Notes under the pieces: generated by a model
What the model saw: only the letters and a program-made list of their open reading frames with translations
Databases searched by the model: none
Told to the model about the DNA's origin: nothing
Position numbers and translations under genes: made by a program
Shown here: positions 21,470-34,984 of the stretch, one piece after another
Layout: each line of letters starts with the position of its first letter
How positions within the stretch are numbered: position 1 is the first letter of the stretch
NCBI RefSeq assembly: GCF_963678635.1
Contig: NC_087068.1
Location: 39,643,649 to 39,707,648, forward strand
Reading direction: 5' to 3'
Source of the DNA: Symsagittifera roscoffensis
Lineage: Eukaryota > Xenacoelomorpha > Acoela > Convolutidae
DNA length: 64,000 nucleotides

Positions 21470-22020
21470 TACCTCTATGCTGTCAAAAAAATCAGGTTAA
21501 TTTCTTGTCATGCAGAGTTAAGGTAACAACTGACTTGCTCAAAAAATATGAAAACCTCATTTTTGTTATCCGCCAAATGAAACAATGGCATAAAAACAAA
21601 AGTAAACCCGAAAAAGCCGAGATCATCAATTTGGGAAACAAAACATTACTGGATTACTTCGGAACATTAACAACACCTCAATAAACGGAAAGAGAGATAT
21701 ATTAAAATATCATTACACAGAAACAAAAGTACCCTATCTATCTTTAAGTTTCTTCCAGCAAATTAGATAAACCTTTTCCAGAAGACCAATTGCAGAGAAA
21801 CAGGACTTTGAAGGACAAAGTTTCTATTTAAGACACAGAGCCGCATTTGATACAAAATGCCCTTTATCACCATCTTTCTTGGTAAAATCAAACATTATGG
21901 TCATTGTAGACGCAATTACACACTTTATAGCACTAAAGCGCGTTCCCCAGTGCAATTTTACAGACAACGGAACAGAATTGATTATTAAGGAAAAAACTAC
22001 TCCCGAACTCACCCAAATCA
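21470..22020 (+). pseudogene. Integrase start and core fragment (first unit of the array)
   Basis: 'TDLLKKYENLIFVIRQMKQW' (about 21,530), 'IINLGNKTLLDYF' (about 21,625), then after a deletion of the zinc finger 'AEKQDFEGQSFYLRH' and 'FDTKCPLSPS' with the first catalytic Asp, 'IMVIVDAITHFIALKRVPQC' (21,895-21,950) and 'TDNGTELI' (second Asp, about 21,960). It then leaves the integrase at KEKTTPE and re-enters RNase H-like sequence at about 22,025. Confidence 0.7.
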
Positions 22021-22572
22021 ACCATTTAAAGCAATGTGCAACTCAACCAAAGTTGGAATCGGCGCAGCATTTTTACATTCGCTTACGAGAACAAAATAAA
22101 TGAACTTAAAAATGACAAACTCAAAGAATTTTACACCAGCAAAATCACGACAATCTTCACTTATGAGAGAATGCACAGCAAAATAAACACAAAATCAGAT
22201 TACAAATTTTCAATCTCTGGATCAATAAAATTGCATCAATTTTTTTTACAGATCACAATTCTATTATCTTTTTGTTTACAGAAACATTTAATTCTTTTAA
22301 AAGAATACACAGATGTCAAATCGTTCTAACGAAAATTCCAAATTTACATATAGTCTGGACAACAGGTAAAAAAAGTTGCTTTAAAAGATAAACTTAATAA
22401 AAACACGCCACCAAAGTTAATCAAGCGAACGACAACCGGTGAAACACCAAAAATACGAAATTTTCTGCTAAAGACGAAACATCATTATGTTTAGGATGTA
22501 AAGATGCAGTCAAAGTTAACTCTAATAACAAACAGAACAATCACCTCGATTATGTACCACTTTTTCTAGAAT

Positions 22573-25500
22573 GCCAATAAAAACCACTTTGAAGCCGATT
22601 AAACAGAAATTAACGAAATAAAATCCATAATAATTTCCTTATGGATAAAAAACTAAACACAATTAAAAACATAGCAACAAGATGTACGACCGAATAAATA
22701 ATTTCCATTAACAGAAAAAGAAGAACAAATTGATACAATCAGTTTAACAGGACCGTCAAAAGCTTACAAAAAAGTCAATAAAGAAGTACTTTTTATAAAA
22801 GACACAATTCACAACATACCTCTATAATGTCGGGAAAATCCAAGGTATTTTTTTTTGCCATGCAAAGTGAAACTATCAACCGACCTACTCAAAAAATTCA
22901 AAACTTAAATACTGTTATCCGCCAAATAAAATCCTGCTTTATAGATACACGTAGTAAAAACGCGCCACAAGATTTGGTTAAACGAAAGACAACCTGTGAA
23001 ATACATCAAAATACAAAAAATTTTCTTGCTTACGATGAAAGATCACCGCGATTAGAATGTAAATACGCATTCAAAGTTTACTTCGATAACAAACAGATCA
23101 TTCACCTCGAATTTTTCCCACTTTCTTTTAGAATACCAACAAAAACCATTATGAAGTCGGTTCAACAGGAACTAACTCATTTAAACCCATATTATAGTCC
23201 TCATGAAAAAAAAACAAAAAAAAATAAAAACATAATAACAAGTTCCACAACGGAATAAAGAAATTCCATTAACAGAAAACGAAGATCTAAGAGATACAGT
23301 CAACTTAGCAGGACCGTCAAAAACTAACAAAAAATCAAAGTGAAACTATCAACCGACCTACTCAAGAAATTCAAAACTTAAATACTGTTATCCGCCAAAT
23401 AAAATCTTGGCATAAATACAAAACTAAACCCGAAAAAGCCGATATTATTGTTTTAAGAAAAAAAAGTCATAAAAAAAACGAATATCATCATCATAGGAAA
23501 ATAAAACAATACTGAGATACTTCCGATATTTTAGCAACATCTCATTAAACAAAACATAGATACATAAGAATATCATTGCACAGATACAAAATTACCCTGT
23601 CTACCACTTTCATTTTAAAAATCATTTCAAATAGCACGCTCTCTGTATACTAAAGAACATATTGGATCAGAGAAAACATATCAAAATTTTACATAGAATT
23701 TTCCAATTTGCATTCACTGTCTAACCTGCTAAGTAAAAAAATTGCCACATAAAAACAAATTGCAGAGAATTAGGATTTTAACCGAAGAAATGAATCAAAA
23801 TTAAAAATGGATTCTAGCTAAAAACTAAAAATCAACAGGATTAGAAAACACATATGCAGTCAAAGTGGCATCCGATTAGAAACAGATCATTCACTAAGAG
23901 CAATATACACTCTATTCAGAATGTAGAATGCCAAAAAACAATTATGATGTCAAATTAACAGGAAATATATCGTTTAAACCCATATTATTCTCCTCATGGA
24001 TAAAAAACACAACTTAAATATAAACATAAAAACAAATTTCACAAAGGAAATAATCTTTTCCAATAATGAAAAAGAAAGATCTAATAGATAAAATCTTTTT
24101 AGTAGGACAGTAAGAAAAAATCAATACTATTCAATAAAGAAAGTAATTGTTGAATTAGAAAACACAATTGACGACATATCTCTAATTTTTTCTTGCAATG
24201 CAGAGTTAAGCTAACAACCAATTTGCTCTGAAATATGAAAATCAGAATTCTGTTTTCGCCAAATGAAATATGATGAAAGCCGTTATCATCGTTTTGGAAA
24301 ATAAAACATTACTGGATTACTAAATTAAAAACAACTCAATAAACAAAAACAGAGACAAATTAAAATATCTTTACACAGAAACAAAAGTATCATATCTATC
24401 ACTGAGTTTAACTTTAAATGCATTCCAGACATCACACTCTTTAAAGACAAAAGGACATACTGGATCAGAGAAAACATACCCTAACTTCACACAATATTTT
24501 TAATTCGTAAACCAACCAAAGTAATATGGATTAAATTACCTTGAAATGACTCTCTCACCATCAAACTAGATAAACCTTTCACCAGACAGATTGCAGAGAA
24601 ACAATACTTTGAGGGACAAATTTTTTGTTTCAACTACAGAGTCTCATTTATTACAAAACACCCTTTATCTGCCAATAAAAACCACTTTGAAGCCGATTAA
24701 ACAGAAATTAACGAAATAAAATCCATACTAATTTCCTTATGGATAAAAAACTAAACACAATTGAAAACATAGCAACAAGATGTACGACCGAATAAATAGT
24801 TTCCATTAACAGAAAAAGAAGAACAAATTGATACAATCAGTTTAGCAGGACCGTCAAAAGCTTACAAAAAAGTCAATCAAAAAGTACTTTTTATAAAAGA
24901 CACAATTCACAACATACCTCTATAATTTCGGGAAAATCCAAGGTCTTTTTTTTGCCATGCAAAGTGAAACTATCAACCGACCTACTCAAAAAATTCAAAA
25001 CTTAAATACGGTTATCCGCCAAATAAAATCCTGCTTTATAGATACACGTAGTAAAAACGCGCCACAAGATTTGGTTAAACGAAAGACAACCTGTGAAATA
25101 CATCAAAATACAAAAATTTTTCCTTGCTTACGATGAAAGATCACCGCGATTAGAATGTAAATACGCATTCAAAGTTTACTTCGATAACAAACAGATCATT
25201 CACCTCGAATATTTCCCACTTTCTTTTAGAATACCAACAATATTTAAACCCATATTAAATGTGAAATACATCAAAATACAAAAATTTTTCTTGCTTACGA
25301 TGAAAGATCACCGCGATTAGAATGTAAATACGCATTCAAAGTTTACTTCGATAACAAGCAGATCATTCACCTCGAATATTTCCCACTTTCTTTTAGAATA
25401 CCAACAATATTTAAACCCATATTATATTTAAACCCATATCATTCACCTCGAATATTTCCCACTTTCTTTTAGAATACCAACTCATTTAAACCCATATTAT

Positions 25501-26970
25501 AGTCCTGATGAAAAAAAAAACAAAAAACAATTAAAAACATAATAACAAGTTCCACAACGAAATAAAGAAATTCCATTAACAGAAAACGAAGATCTAAGAT
25601 ATACAGTCAACTTAGCAGGACCGTCAAAAACTAACAAAAAATCAAAGTGAAATTATCAACCGACCTACTCAAAAAATTCAAAACTTAAATACTGTTATCC
25701 GCCAAATAAAATCTTGACATAAATACAAAACTAAACCCGAAAAAAGCCGATATTAACGTTTTAAGAAAAAAAAGTCATAAAAAAAAACAAATATCATCAT
25801 CATAGGAAACAAAACAATACTGAGATACTTCCGATATTTTAGCAACATCTCATTAAACAAAACATAGATACATAAGAATATCATTGCACAGATACAAAAT
25901 TACCCTGTCTACCACTTTCATTTTTAAAATCATTTCAAATAGCACACTCTCTGTATACTAAAGAACATATTGGATCAGAGAAAACATATCAAAATTTTAC
26001 ATAGAATTTTCCAAATTGCATTCACCGTCTAACCTGCTAAGTAAAAAAATTGCCACATAAAAACAAGTTTCAGAGAATTAGGATTTTAACCGCAGAAATG
26101 AATCAAAATTAAAAATGGATTCTAGCTAAAAACGAAAAATCAACAAGATTAGAAAACACATATGCAGTCAAAGATGCATCCGATTAGAAACAGATCATTC
26201 ACTAAGAGCAATATACACTCTATTCAGAATGTAGAATGCCACAAAACAATTATGATGTCAAATTAACAGGAAATATATCGTTTAAACCCATATTATTCTC
26301 CTCATGGATAAAAAACAAAACTTAATTATAAACATAAAAACAAATTTCACAAAGGAAATAATCTTTTCCAATATTGAAAAAGAAAGATCTAATAGATAAA
26401 ATCTTTTTAGTAGGACAGTAAGAAAAAATCAATACTATTCAATAAAGAAAGTAATTGTTGAATTAGAAAACACAATTGACGACATACCTCTAATTTTTTC
26501 TTGCAATGCAGAGTTAAGCTAACAACCAATTTGCTCTGAAATATGAAAATCAGAATTCTGTTTTCGCCAAATGAAATATGATGAAAGCCGTTATCATCTT
26601 TTTGGAAAATAAAACATTACTGGATTACTAAATTAAAAACAACCTAATAAACGAAAACAGAGATAAATTAAAATATCTTTACACAGAAACAAAAGTACCA
26701 TATCTATCAGTAAGTTTAACTTTAAATTCATTCCAGACATCACACTCTTTAAAGACAAAAGGACATACTGGATCAGAGAAAACATACTCTAACTTCACAC
26801 AATATTTTTAATTCGTAAACCAACCAAAGTAATATGGATTAATTTACTTTGAAATGACTCTCTCACCAGCAAACTAGATAAACCTTTCAACAGACAGATT
26901 GCAGAGAAACAATACTTTGAGGGACAAATTTTTTGTTTCAACTACAGAGTCTCATTTATTACAAAACACC
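22573..26970 (+). repeat. 2.1-2.3-kb tandem duplication inside the array
   Basis: TGCCAATAAAAACCACTTTG at 22,573 recurs at 24,670. From there the two units run in parallel (offset 2,097, growing to about 2,300 after the extra reiterations at 25,093-25,495). Paired landmarks are AGCACGCTCTCTGTATAC at 23,636 and AGCACACTCTCTGTATAC at 25,940. Identity is high, so this duplication is recent relative to the decay of the element. Confidence 0.85.
25093..25500 (+). repeat. 168-bp RNase H-linker piece repeated two and a half times
   Basis: TGTGAAATACATCAAAATAC at about 25,093 recurs at 25,260, each copy running through the codons for SPRLECKYAF and the CTCGAATATTTCCCACTTTC block. A partial third copy starts at about 25,440. 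The copies are almost identical. Confidence 0.85.
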
Positions 26971-29334
26971 CTTTATCACAATCTTCTGAAGAAAATTCCT
27001 GAATTATGGTCAAGGTAGACGCTTGTACACACTGTCGCACTGAACCCCGCTCTAGGCTGCATTGCGTACTATGAATAATCGATAGGAAAGTTCGAACTGC
27101 CTGAATTCCTTGTCACAGATAACGTAACAGAATTGATCAAAAATGAATCAATTGCTCCCAATTACAACTAAATCAACCTTTTTATGCTATGTGCGACGCA
27201 TTCAATCTTGCTTAAGCAGATGTTTTCAGTAAAAGCACGCCACCTGAGTTTGAGTTACTTACACGAAAAACAATCGTGAAAGTACCATAGAATATGAAAT
27301 TTTTTCTGGCTAACGATGAAACATCACCAGAGTTAGATTGTAAGCATGTAGTTTAAGTTGACTCCTGTAACAATAAGATCACTTGCCTAGAACATTTTAA
27401 ATTTCATTTAGAATGTCAAAACAACCATTTTAAAGTTGAATGAATAGAAAATAACGCATATAAACCCATACCAAATTCCTAATGGATAAAAAACACATTA
27501 AAAACAAAAAAACAAATTCCTCAACGGAATAAATTGTTTTTGTTGATAGAAAAAGAAGATCTAACAGAAACAATCAATTTAGCCGACCGTCAAAAAAAAA
27601 CATTCAATATAGAAAATATTTGATACAAGATACCCAAATGACCGAATACTTCTATCATGTCAAAAACCCATGATAATTTTTTGCCATGCACAGCTAAGCT
27701 AACAAACAACCTACTCAAAAATTTGAAAACCTCAACGCTGTTAAGGTTCAAATGAAATCATGCCATAATTACAAAACTAAACCCGAAAAAAGCCGATAAT
27801 ACAGTTTTAAGAAATGAACATGTCCGAGATACTTCCGAAATTAACCACATCTCATTAAGCGAAAAGTCAGATATATGCAAATATCATTACACTGATACAA
27901 AAGTATCCTGTCTACTACTAAGTTTAATTTTTATAGCAGTCCCGATATCACACTCTTTGAATACTAAAGAAAATAAGGAACTAGAGAAAACATATCATAA
28001 TTTTACATAAAACACTTATTTCCCGAAAACACCATATTGGATAAGAGTACTTTGCAATGATTATCTCACCTGCTTACTAAATTAAAACTTCCACATGAAA
28101 ACAAATTGCAGAGAAACAGGACTCTAATGGACAAAAAATAAATTTTAAGCACAGAATCTCTTTAGATATAAAACGCACTATATCACCATTTTCTGAAGCA
28201 AATTCTTGGTCAGGGGAGACGCATTTACACACTATGTAGTACTGAATCCCGTTCCTTACTGCATTTTGTACTTTGCAAACTACACTTTGTGGATACTCAA
28301 TAGCAAAATTCGGGTTATCTGATTTCCTTGATACAGAAAACGGAACAGAACTTATCAAAATTGAAAAAACTACTCCCAATAACACCCAAACCAAGCATTT
28401 TATGCAATGTGCGAAACATCCAATTTGGAAACGTCGAAGCACTTCTACAGTCGCAGCAAGGAACAAACCCGGAAAAATGCCGATATTATCGTTTTAAGAT
28501 GTAAAACATGTCCGAGATACTTCCGAAATTAACCACAACTCAATGAACGAAAACACAGATGTATTCGAATATCTTTACACAGATGCAAAAGCACTCTCTC
28601 TACTACTAAGTTCAATTTTTATAGCATTCCGAATAAAACATTTTTTGAGTACTAAAGAAAATAAGGATTTAGAGAAAGCGTATCATAAAGTTACAGAAAA
28701 TTTTTACTTCCCAAATGAAACAATATGGATGAAAGTACTTTGCAATGTCTGTCTCGTTTGCCAACAAAATAATAATCCCCACAACAAAACAAATTGCAGA
28801 GAAGCAGGACTTAAAAAGACATTTTTCAAAACCACAGTCTGTTAAGATACAAAAGAACCAAATCACCATCTTCTGAAAGTTTTTTTGAATAGTTTTCATT
28901 AGAAATGCATTAAGAGTGTAGACTCATTTACACACCACATAGCACTCAATCCCGTTCCACACTGATGCATACACAAATTTTTATGAATAATGCATTTCTA
29001 AATTCGGATTAACCTATTGTTTCAGAATAGTCGCAGCATTTTTAGAATACCATCAAATAACAAACAAAATCAATTTAAAATCGACAACTTCAAAAGATAT
29101 TACACAATCAGAAATACGGCTATCTTCACTTATGAGAGAGTGCAGAGCAAAAGTGTGCACACTAGCAGACTATAAATGTTTACTCCCTGGATCAATAAGA
29201 AGCAACAGTTGTTTTACAGATCAGAAGCCTATAATCTTTCTCTTTACACAAACATCTAACCCTTATCAAAAAAGATAAAAATGTCAAATCGCTCTAATGA
29301 AATATCCAAATATACACATAGTGTGGACAACAGG

Positions 29335-29745
29335 TAAAAATCCTGCTTTATAGATACACGTAGTAATAACGCGCTACAAGATTTGGTTCAGCGAAAGACA
29401 ACCTGTGAAATACATCAAAATACAAAAAATTTTCCTGCTTACGATGAAAGATCACCGCAATTAGAATGTAAATACGCATTCAAAGTTTACTTCGATAACA
29501 AACAGATCATTCACCTCGAATATTTCCCACTTTCTTTTAGAATACCAACAATAACCATTATGAAGTCGGTTCAACAGGAACTAACTCATTTAAACCCATA
29601 TTATAGTCCTCATGAAAAAAAAACAATTAAAAACATAATAACAAGTTCCACAACGGAATAAAGAAATTCCATTAACAGAAAACGAAGATCTAAGAGATAC
29701 AGTCAACTTAGCAGAACCGTCAAAAACTAACAAAAAATCAATGAA
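29335..29745 (+). pseudogene. RNase H-linker to integrase piece, near-identical to 22.93-23.33 kb
   Basis: The frame 29,383-29,661 reads VQRKTTCEIHQNTKNFPAYD and continues as in 22,980-23,258 with only a few changes, while the sequences on either side match other parts of pol. This implies a local copy or gene conversion more recent than the general decay. Confidence 0.75.
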
Positions 29746-31199
29746 AAATTTTTTTTTTATAAAAGACACAACTGACAACATACCTCTATCATGTCGCGAA
29801 ATCCAGGATAGTTTTTCTGCCATGCACAGTGAAACTATCAACCGACGTAATCAAAAAACTCAAAACCTAAATACTGTTATCCGCCAGAGAAATCTTGGCA
29901 TAAAAACAAAACTAGTCCCGAAAAAACCGATATCACCATTTCAAGGAAACAAAACATTACTTAGATACTTCCGAAAGCTTAACAAAATCTCAAAAAACAA
30001 TAACACAGAGACATTAGAAAATCATTACACAGATACAAAAAAACCCAGTCTACCGCTTTTAATTTTAATATAATTTCATAGATCACACTCTCTAAAGAAC
30101 AAGGGGCATATTGGATCAGAGAAAACGTATCATAATTTTACATAAAACACTCAGTTCCCAAAAAGCACCAGTTTGGATAAATGTACTTCGCAATGACTAT
30201 CTCACCTGCTTACTAAATTAAAATTTCCACATGAAAACAAATTGCAGAGAAACACGACTCAAGGAAAAAAATTAAATTTTAAGCACAGAATATCTTTAGA
30301 TATAAAACGCACTATATCACCATTTTCTGAAGGAAATTCATGGTCAAGGGAGACGCATTTACACACTATGTAGACCTGAACACCGTTCCACACTGTATTG
30401 CGTACTATGCATACAACACTTTGTGGATACTCAATAGCAAAATTCTGATTACCCGATTTCCTTGTTGCAGAAAACGGAACAGAACTTATCAAAATTGAAA
30501 AAACTACACCCAATTACACCCAAACTAACCATTTTATGCTATGTGCGAAACATCCATTTTAGAAACGTCGTAGCACTTCTACACTCGCAGCAAGGAACAA
30601 ACCCGGAAAAATGCCGATATTATCGTTTTAAGATGTAAAACATGTCCGAGATACTTCCGAAATTAACCACAACTCAATGAACGAAAACACAGATGTATTT
30701 TGGCGTAGCCTTTCTACAATCGTAGCAAGGAACACAGGAGATCAGTTTGTTTGGAAAACGCGAAAGCTTTTTGCCAAGTAGAATTACGATTTTTTTCATT
30801 ATTGAGAGGTTGAAGAGCAAAAACATATGCTCTAGCAGAATAAAAATGTTTAAAACCTAAATAAATAAATTTTTAAAGCATTTTATCTTTCTCTTTACAC
30901 AAAAATCCAACCCTCATCATAAAGAATACAGTTTTTACTTAAATCCAACGAAATTTCCAAAATTAAAAATAGTCTGGATAGCAGGTAAAATATTTGCTTT
31001 ACCCTTTTTCACTTGACTTAGAAGGCCAAAACAATCATTATGAAGTTGGATTAATAAAAAAAACGCATTTCAAACCCATACTATACTCCTAATTATTAGA
31101 AAATCAAACACATTTAAAGTATAAAAACAAATTCTACAACGGAATAAATCATTTTGATTAAGAGAAAAAGAAGATTTAAAAGATACAATCAACTTACCA

Positions 31200-32910
31200 G
31201 ACCGGCAGAAATTAACAAAAAACTTTCAATAGTTAAGTAACTTATATAAAAGACCCAATTGACATCATACCTCTATCATGTCAAGAAACCCAAGACGATT
31301 TTTTGCCAGGCACAGTTAAACTATCAACCGACCCTCAAAGTTTCAAAACCTCAATCTTGTTGTCCGCCAAATGAAATCGTGGCATATTACAAAACTTAAC
31401 CGGGAAAAGACGATATCACCATCTTAAGAAACAAAACATGTCTGAGATACTTCCGAAAAATTACCAACATTTCAATATACGAAAACACAGATATATCAAA
31501 AAAAATTTACTCAGATACAAAAGTACCTTGTCTACCACTAAATTTGTTTTTAGTAATGTTTCAAACATCACACTCTCTAAATACAAAAAAAAACATACGG
31601 GATCAGAGAAAACATATCAAAATTTTACACAATAGCTTTATTTCCCAAACGAACCAATATGGATTATTTCCCAAACGAACCATTATGTACTTTGCGATGA
31701 CTGTCTCACATGCTAACCAAATAAAAAAATCCACATCCAAACAAATTGTAGAGAATCCGGACTGTAAAAGACAAACCTATATTTTAACCACAGAGACTCT
31801 TTAGATACAAAAGACCCTATATCGTTATCCTCCTGAGAAAAATTCATACGCATCGTCCTTGTAGACTCATTTACGCTTTATGTAGCACTAAATCCCGTTC
31901 CACACTGCAATGCGTACTATGCATACACAACACTTTATGAGTAGTCGATAGCAGAATTCAGATTACCCGATGTTCTTGTTACAGACAACGGAACAGAATT
32001 TATTCATAAAGAAATAATTTGATTGACTATGTCGTTTCTATAAAGCTAAACACAAAAGTAGAACCTCCTATGCTCCAAAGAAAAATTTATTTGCTGAAGG
32101 AATGAACCGTTCATTACAAGAATACCTCCATTGTGTAATTATCGGAGAATATCAAAATTACACTGAGTGGTCCATAGACATATAATTATTTCCATTAGCA
32201 TATAATTCTCAAATCACAAAACAATTTAGATTATCACCTTTTAACCAAAAACAACCTACGCCAAAATTGTTTACCGCAATCTGCTTTTAAAATGTACAAG
32301 GACATTCTCATCCAACAAAAGACTCAAAATCTTATAAATTACTACATAAAAATCAATTTAAAATTCGTTTTGATCACCAAAAAAAAATGAAATTTAGCCT
32401 TTGGTACCCACATGGAATGGATTTTTTACGGATATAAAAGCAAAATGAAAAAATGCAAACAAATTAATTAAAAACAAAACAACCATTTAAAAAAAATCAA
32501 GTTTTCTATCAGCTTCAGATTGAAAATAGGAAAATTTGCTCTAACTACAGATCTTACAACCCAAAAAAACAGTTTCAAAAAAATCAGAACAAATCATAAT
32601 AGCACCATATCAAATAATAGTATAAAACCATAGATGCAATTCACAAATTAGTTGACTAACAAAGAACAGAAATAATCTAACACAAAATTAAACCTTTGTC
32701 ATATTATCCTAGAGAATACAATCTTCGCAAACTAACGCAGTTATACCATTTTACTGGAAGTTAACAGCAACAAGACAGAAATTTTATACTCAAGGTAAAA
32801 GAAAAGTCTCAACAATGCCAATCATCCGGACTCCCAAATCAACGAAGAAAAGTTTTTAAAGTTTTTAATCCTCAATCTAAAATATTGAAGAAAGCACAAT
32901 TATAACCGCT
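31200..32910 (+). pseudogene. Last integrase copy and end of pol (old element)
   Basis: This is the only copy that runs on to the end of pol. Its pieces are 'SCQETQDDFLPGTVKLSTD' (about 31,275), the zinc-finger piece 'HTGSEKTYQNFTQ', 'TTETL' and core strands (31,780-31,930), a second-Asp motif 'TTEQNLFI' (about 31,985), 'FAEGMNRSLQEYLH' with the catalytic Glu (about 32,095), 'LFPLAYNSQITKQ' (32,190), a decayed GPY/F region (32,600-32,640), 'YYPREYNLRKLTQLYHFTGS' (32,705-32,765) and the terminus 'NPQSKILKKAQL' (about 32,870-32,905). The younger element ends its pol with 'IPQSKILKKVEF', so the C-terminus is conserved. Confidence 0.8.
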
Positions 32911-33539
32911 AGCAAACAATTAGTACATTTTTAAAATACCTTTGAATTGTTAACTTTCTTTACAAACATAAATTCAATATAAGAAAAAATTGTGTACTGC
33001 AATTTTCAAAATTCTATACTGAATATTCATGATTTCTATTGCTCAGAAATAGTCATCTAAAAACAACGAATCTTATCACTTGAAATTATCTCACCCTGTA
33101 TTCAACACAACTACTACTTTTGGCCGAAATAATTCCAGTTTGAACTGGATATACAACTCTAATTCAGTGTTCTTCCGGTCAAAAGTAGCAAAACTCTTTT
33201 ATTTGACAAATTCTATCAACAAAAAAATCAACAAAATTAACAAAATGGAATAAAATCAGATCCCAAAAATCTCCAGAAATAAATAATAAACTAGTCTGGT
33301 GGAAAATTTCATAAGAGCAAGCAACCTACAGACAATCCGTCTCACAACACCCCTGCTCTTCCCATAAAAAAACAGAATTATCAACTTTATGTCCAAAGTT
33401 CTAGACTTTTTTTCACCAAACGCGCTTTACACCCTATCAACTTGACAAAAATTATTTAAAAAATCCGACATCACTTAAAATAGATTTGAAAACGTTTAAA
33501 AAAATTCGCAGAGCAAATCATTTTATCGAATGTTTATTT

Positions 33540-33985
33540 TAAAGTCGGTTGTTTAGCTTCTTAAAACACTTCTTCTCATTTTCATACAAATTTTACTGAA
33601 CATTTGAAACTTTTGCAATTTTCTATTCAGCGATGTTTTTAAGCTATTTTAACCATTTTCTTTGTTTTCTTGTTTCAAAACTGCATTTTTCGGTTTTCTA
33701 TTTCAAACATTTTTTTTCCCAAATTGTTTTACATCTTCACCAGGTGCGACAATAAATCCCTTTTCTTTTGAATGATAAAAATTTGTTTGAAAAAAACCTC
33801 CTGAAACTTTCTTGTCATTTTAAAATATAAATAGCTTCCCTCATAAAACTCTTTTTAAATGCCCTAAAAAGCAATAATTGCATTCGTTCTAGCAATCATT
33901 CGAATAATTATTTATGTTGAAGACTATAACCAGGAACAATTATTTCAAAATTTGACTGACAAATGTCAAAAATAAATCAAAATTT
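33540..33985 (+). pseudogene. Remnants of the small hydrophobic ORFs (old element)
   Basis: Between pol and the Ser/Thr/Pro-rich ORF the sequence near 33,868-33,930 reads KAIIAFVLAIIRIIIYVEDY. The younger element has KAILTFALATILLILFLEEY at the same place in its second small ORF. Upstream (33,560-33,700) there are hydrophobic, Phe/Leu-rich frames broken by stops in the position of the first small ORF. Conservation of a hydrophobic segment in two very diverged copies supports a real gene here. Confidence 0.55.
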
Positions 33986-34896
33986 CTGATCAAACCACAA
34001 TCAAAGATTCTCCATCTACCAATGCGTTCCCAAAATCCCATCTAACACCTACATTGAGTCAATCAAAGCAGCCTGAAATAACTATTCCTATATCATACGT
34101 AGAAAACCCATATATTGAAAAACAAACACGTTTGAATTATACCTTTAAAGGAAGACAAGCATTAACACCAGCTCATTGTAATGCAACCCTAAGCAAACCA
34201 CAAAAAGAACTAGTGTATAACATCAACTCATCATTTAAACAAGACTTGAATCGAACCAAACATCGAAGTCAAAATCAAAATCAAAATTTCACAATCGACC
34301 GACAGATATCATCCACAGCAAAACATGACTCTGACAACGCCACCAGTTCAACTCAACAAACCCTCATCATCAGTATCAAATCCTCTTGATCTATCAAGCA
34401 ACACAATACAAAGCATCACTCCGCCTGTAAGTTTCAGTTGACAACAACAAAATACAGCAAATATTCCATGCAATTACTTAGGTTCAACAGCCAAATACAA
34501 CAGGTTCAAAAGAGAAACCCGTTTAATCCCCCAACCTCTTCACACAGGCTACCATATTGGATAAACTTTACATTTACCCAAGGTGAATCAGACCTCGTCA
34601 ACGAACCAATTGATACTTCTCCAACAATAAATTCTTTATTATTGCCAGAAACACTTTCCCTTCCACCAACACCTTCAGAACCAAGTAAAACGTCCCTGAA
34701 TTATTTTCCAATATGTTTTCCATATCGTCCGAACAAAATATATCAAGAACTCCAAAGTACATGTGAAGTCATTCGTAGCACCACATGCCTACTTTCGCCA
34801 TTATCGCAGCCAGAAATTACTGTTGAATTTTTACCTCCTCCATTTATATGTACAGAACTAAATTGCAAATACGATAGATATACTAAAAAACAATAG
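33985..34896 (+). pseudogene. Ser/Thr/Pro-rich ORF remnant (old element)
   Basis: Homologous to 58,434-59,570 on the other strand. The first part (from 34,054) has 'ISYVENPYIEKQTRLN' against 'ISFQDNPYTFEERHARLS' in the younger copy. The second part (34,438-34,896) has 'PFNPPTSSHRLPYWINFTFT', then 'QGESDLVNEPIDTSPT', 'LPETLSLPPTPS' and 'LPPPFICTELNCKYDRYTKK' at the C-terminus. At least one in-frame stop (34,387-34,389) and frame changes separate the parts. The C-terminal 'PPPFI-x-TE-x-x-x-KYDRYTKK' is the best conserved block. Confidence 0.7.
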
Positions 34897-34984
34897 GCTA
34901 CAACACGTTCTAGAAACTATTTTCAGGACTATCATAATCATGTTTTTAATGAGGCTCTTGTCAATGAATTCCCATTACCTTTTA

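Larger units (their letters stand above)
20690..31200 (+). repeat. Array of reiterated RNase H-integrase pieces (old element)
   Basis: Instead of one RNase H and one integrase, this stretch contains partial copies again and again. Each has an RNase H-linker piece ('RKTTCEIHQNTKNF-x-AYDER', 'SPRLECKYAFKVYFDNKQII'), an integrase start ('VKLSTDLLKKF', 'LNTVIRQIKSW'), a zinc-finger piece ('HTGSEKTY'), and a core piece ending at 'NGTELIK'. The same out-of-order join from integrase core back to RNase H occurs near 22,020, 27,180, 28,400 and 30,530. Long direct repeats (22,573-24,669 against 24,670-26,970) are part of the array. All copies are broken. Confidence 0.8.
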
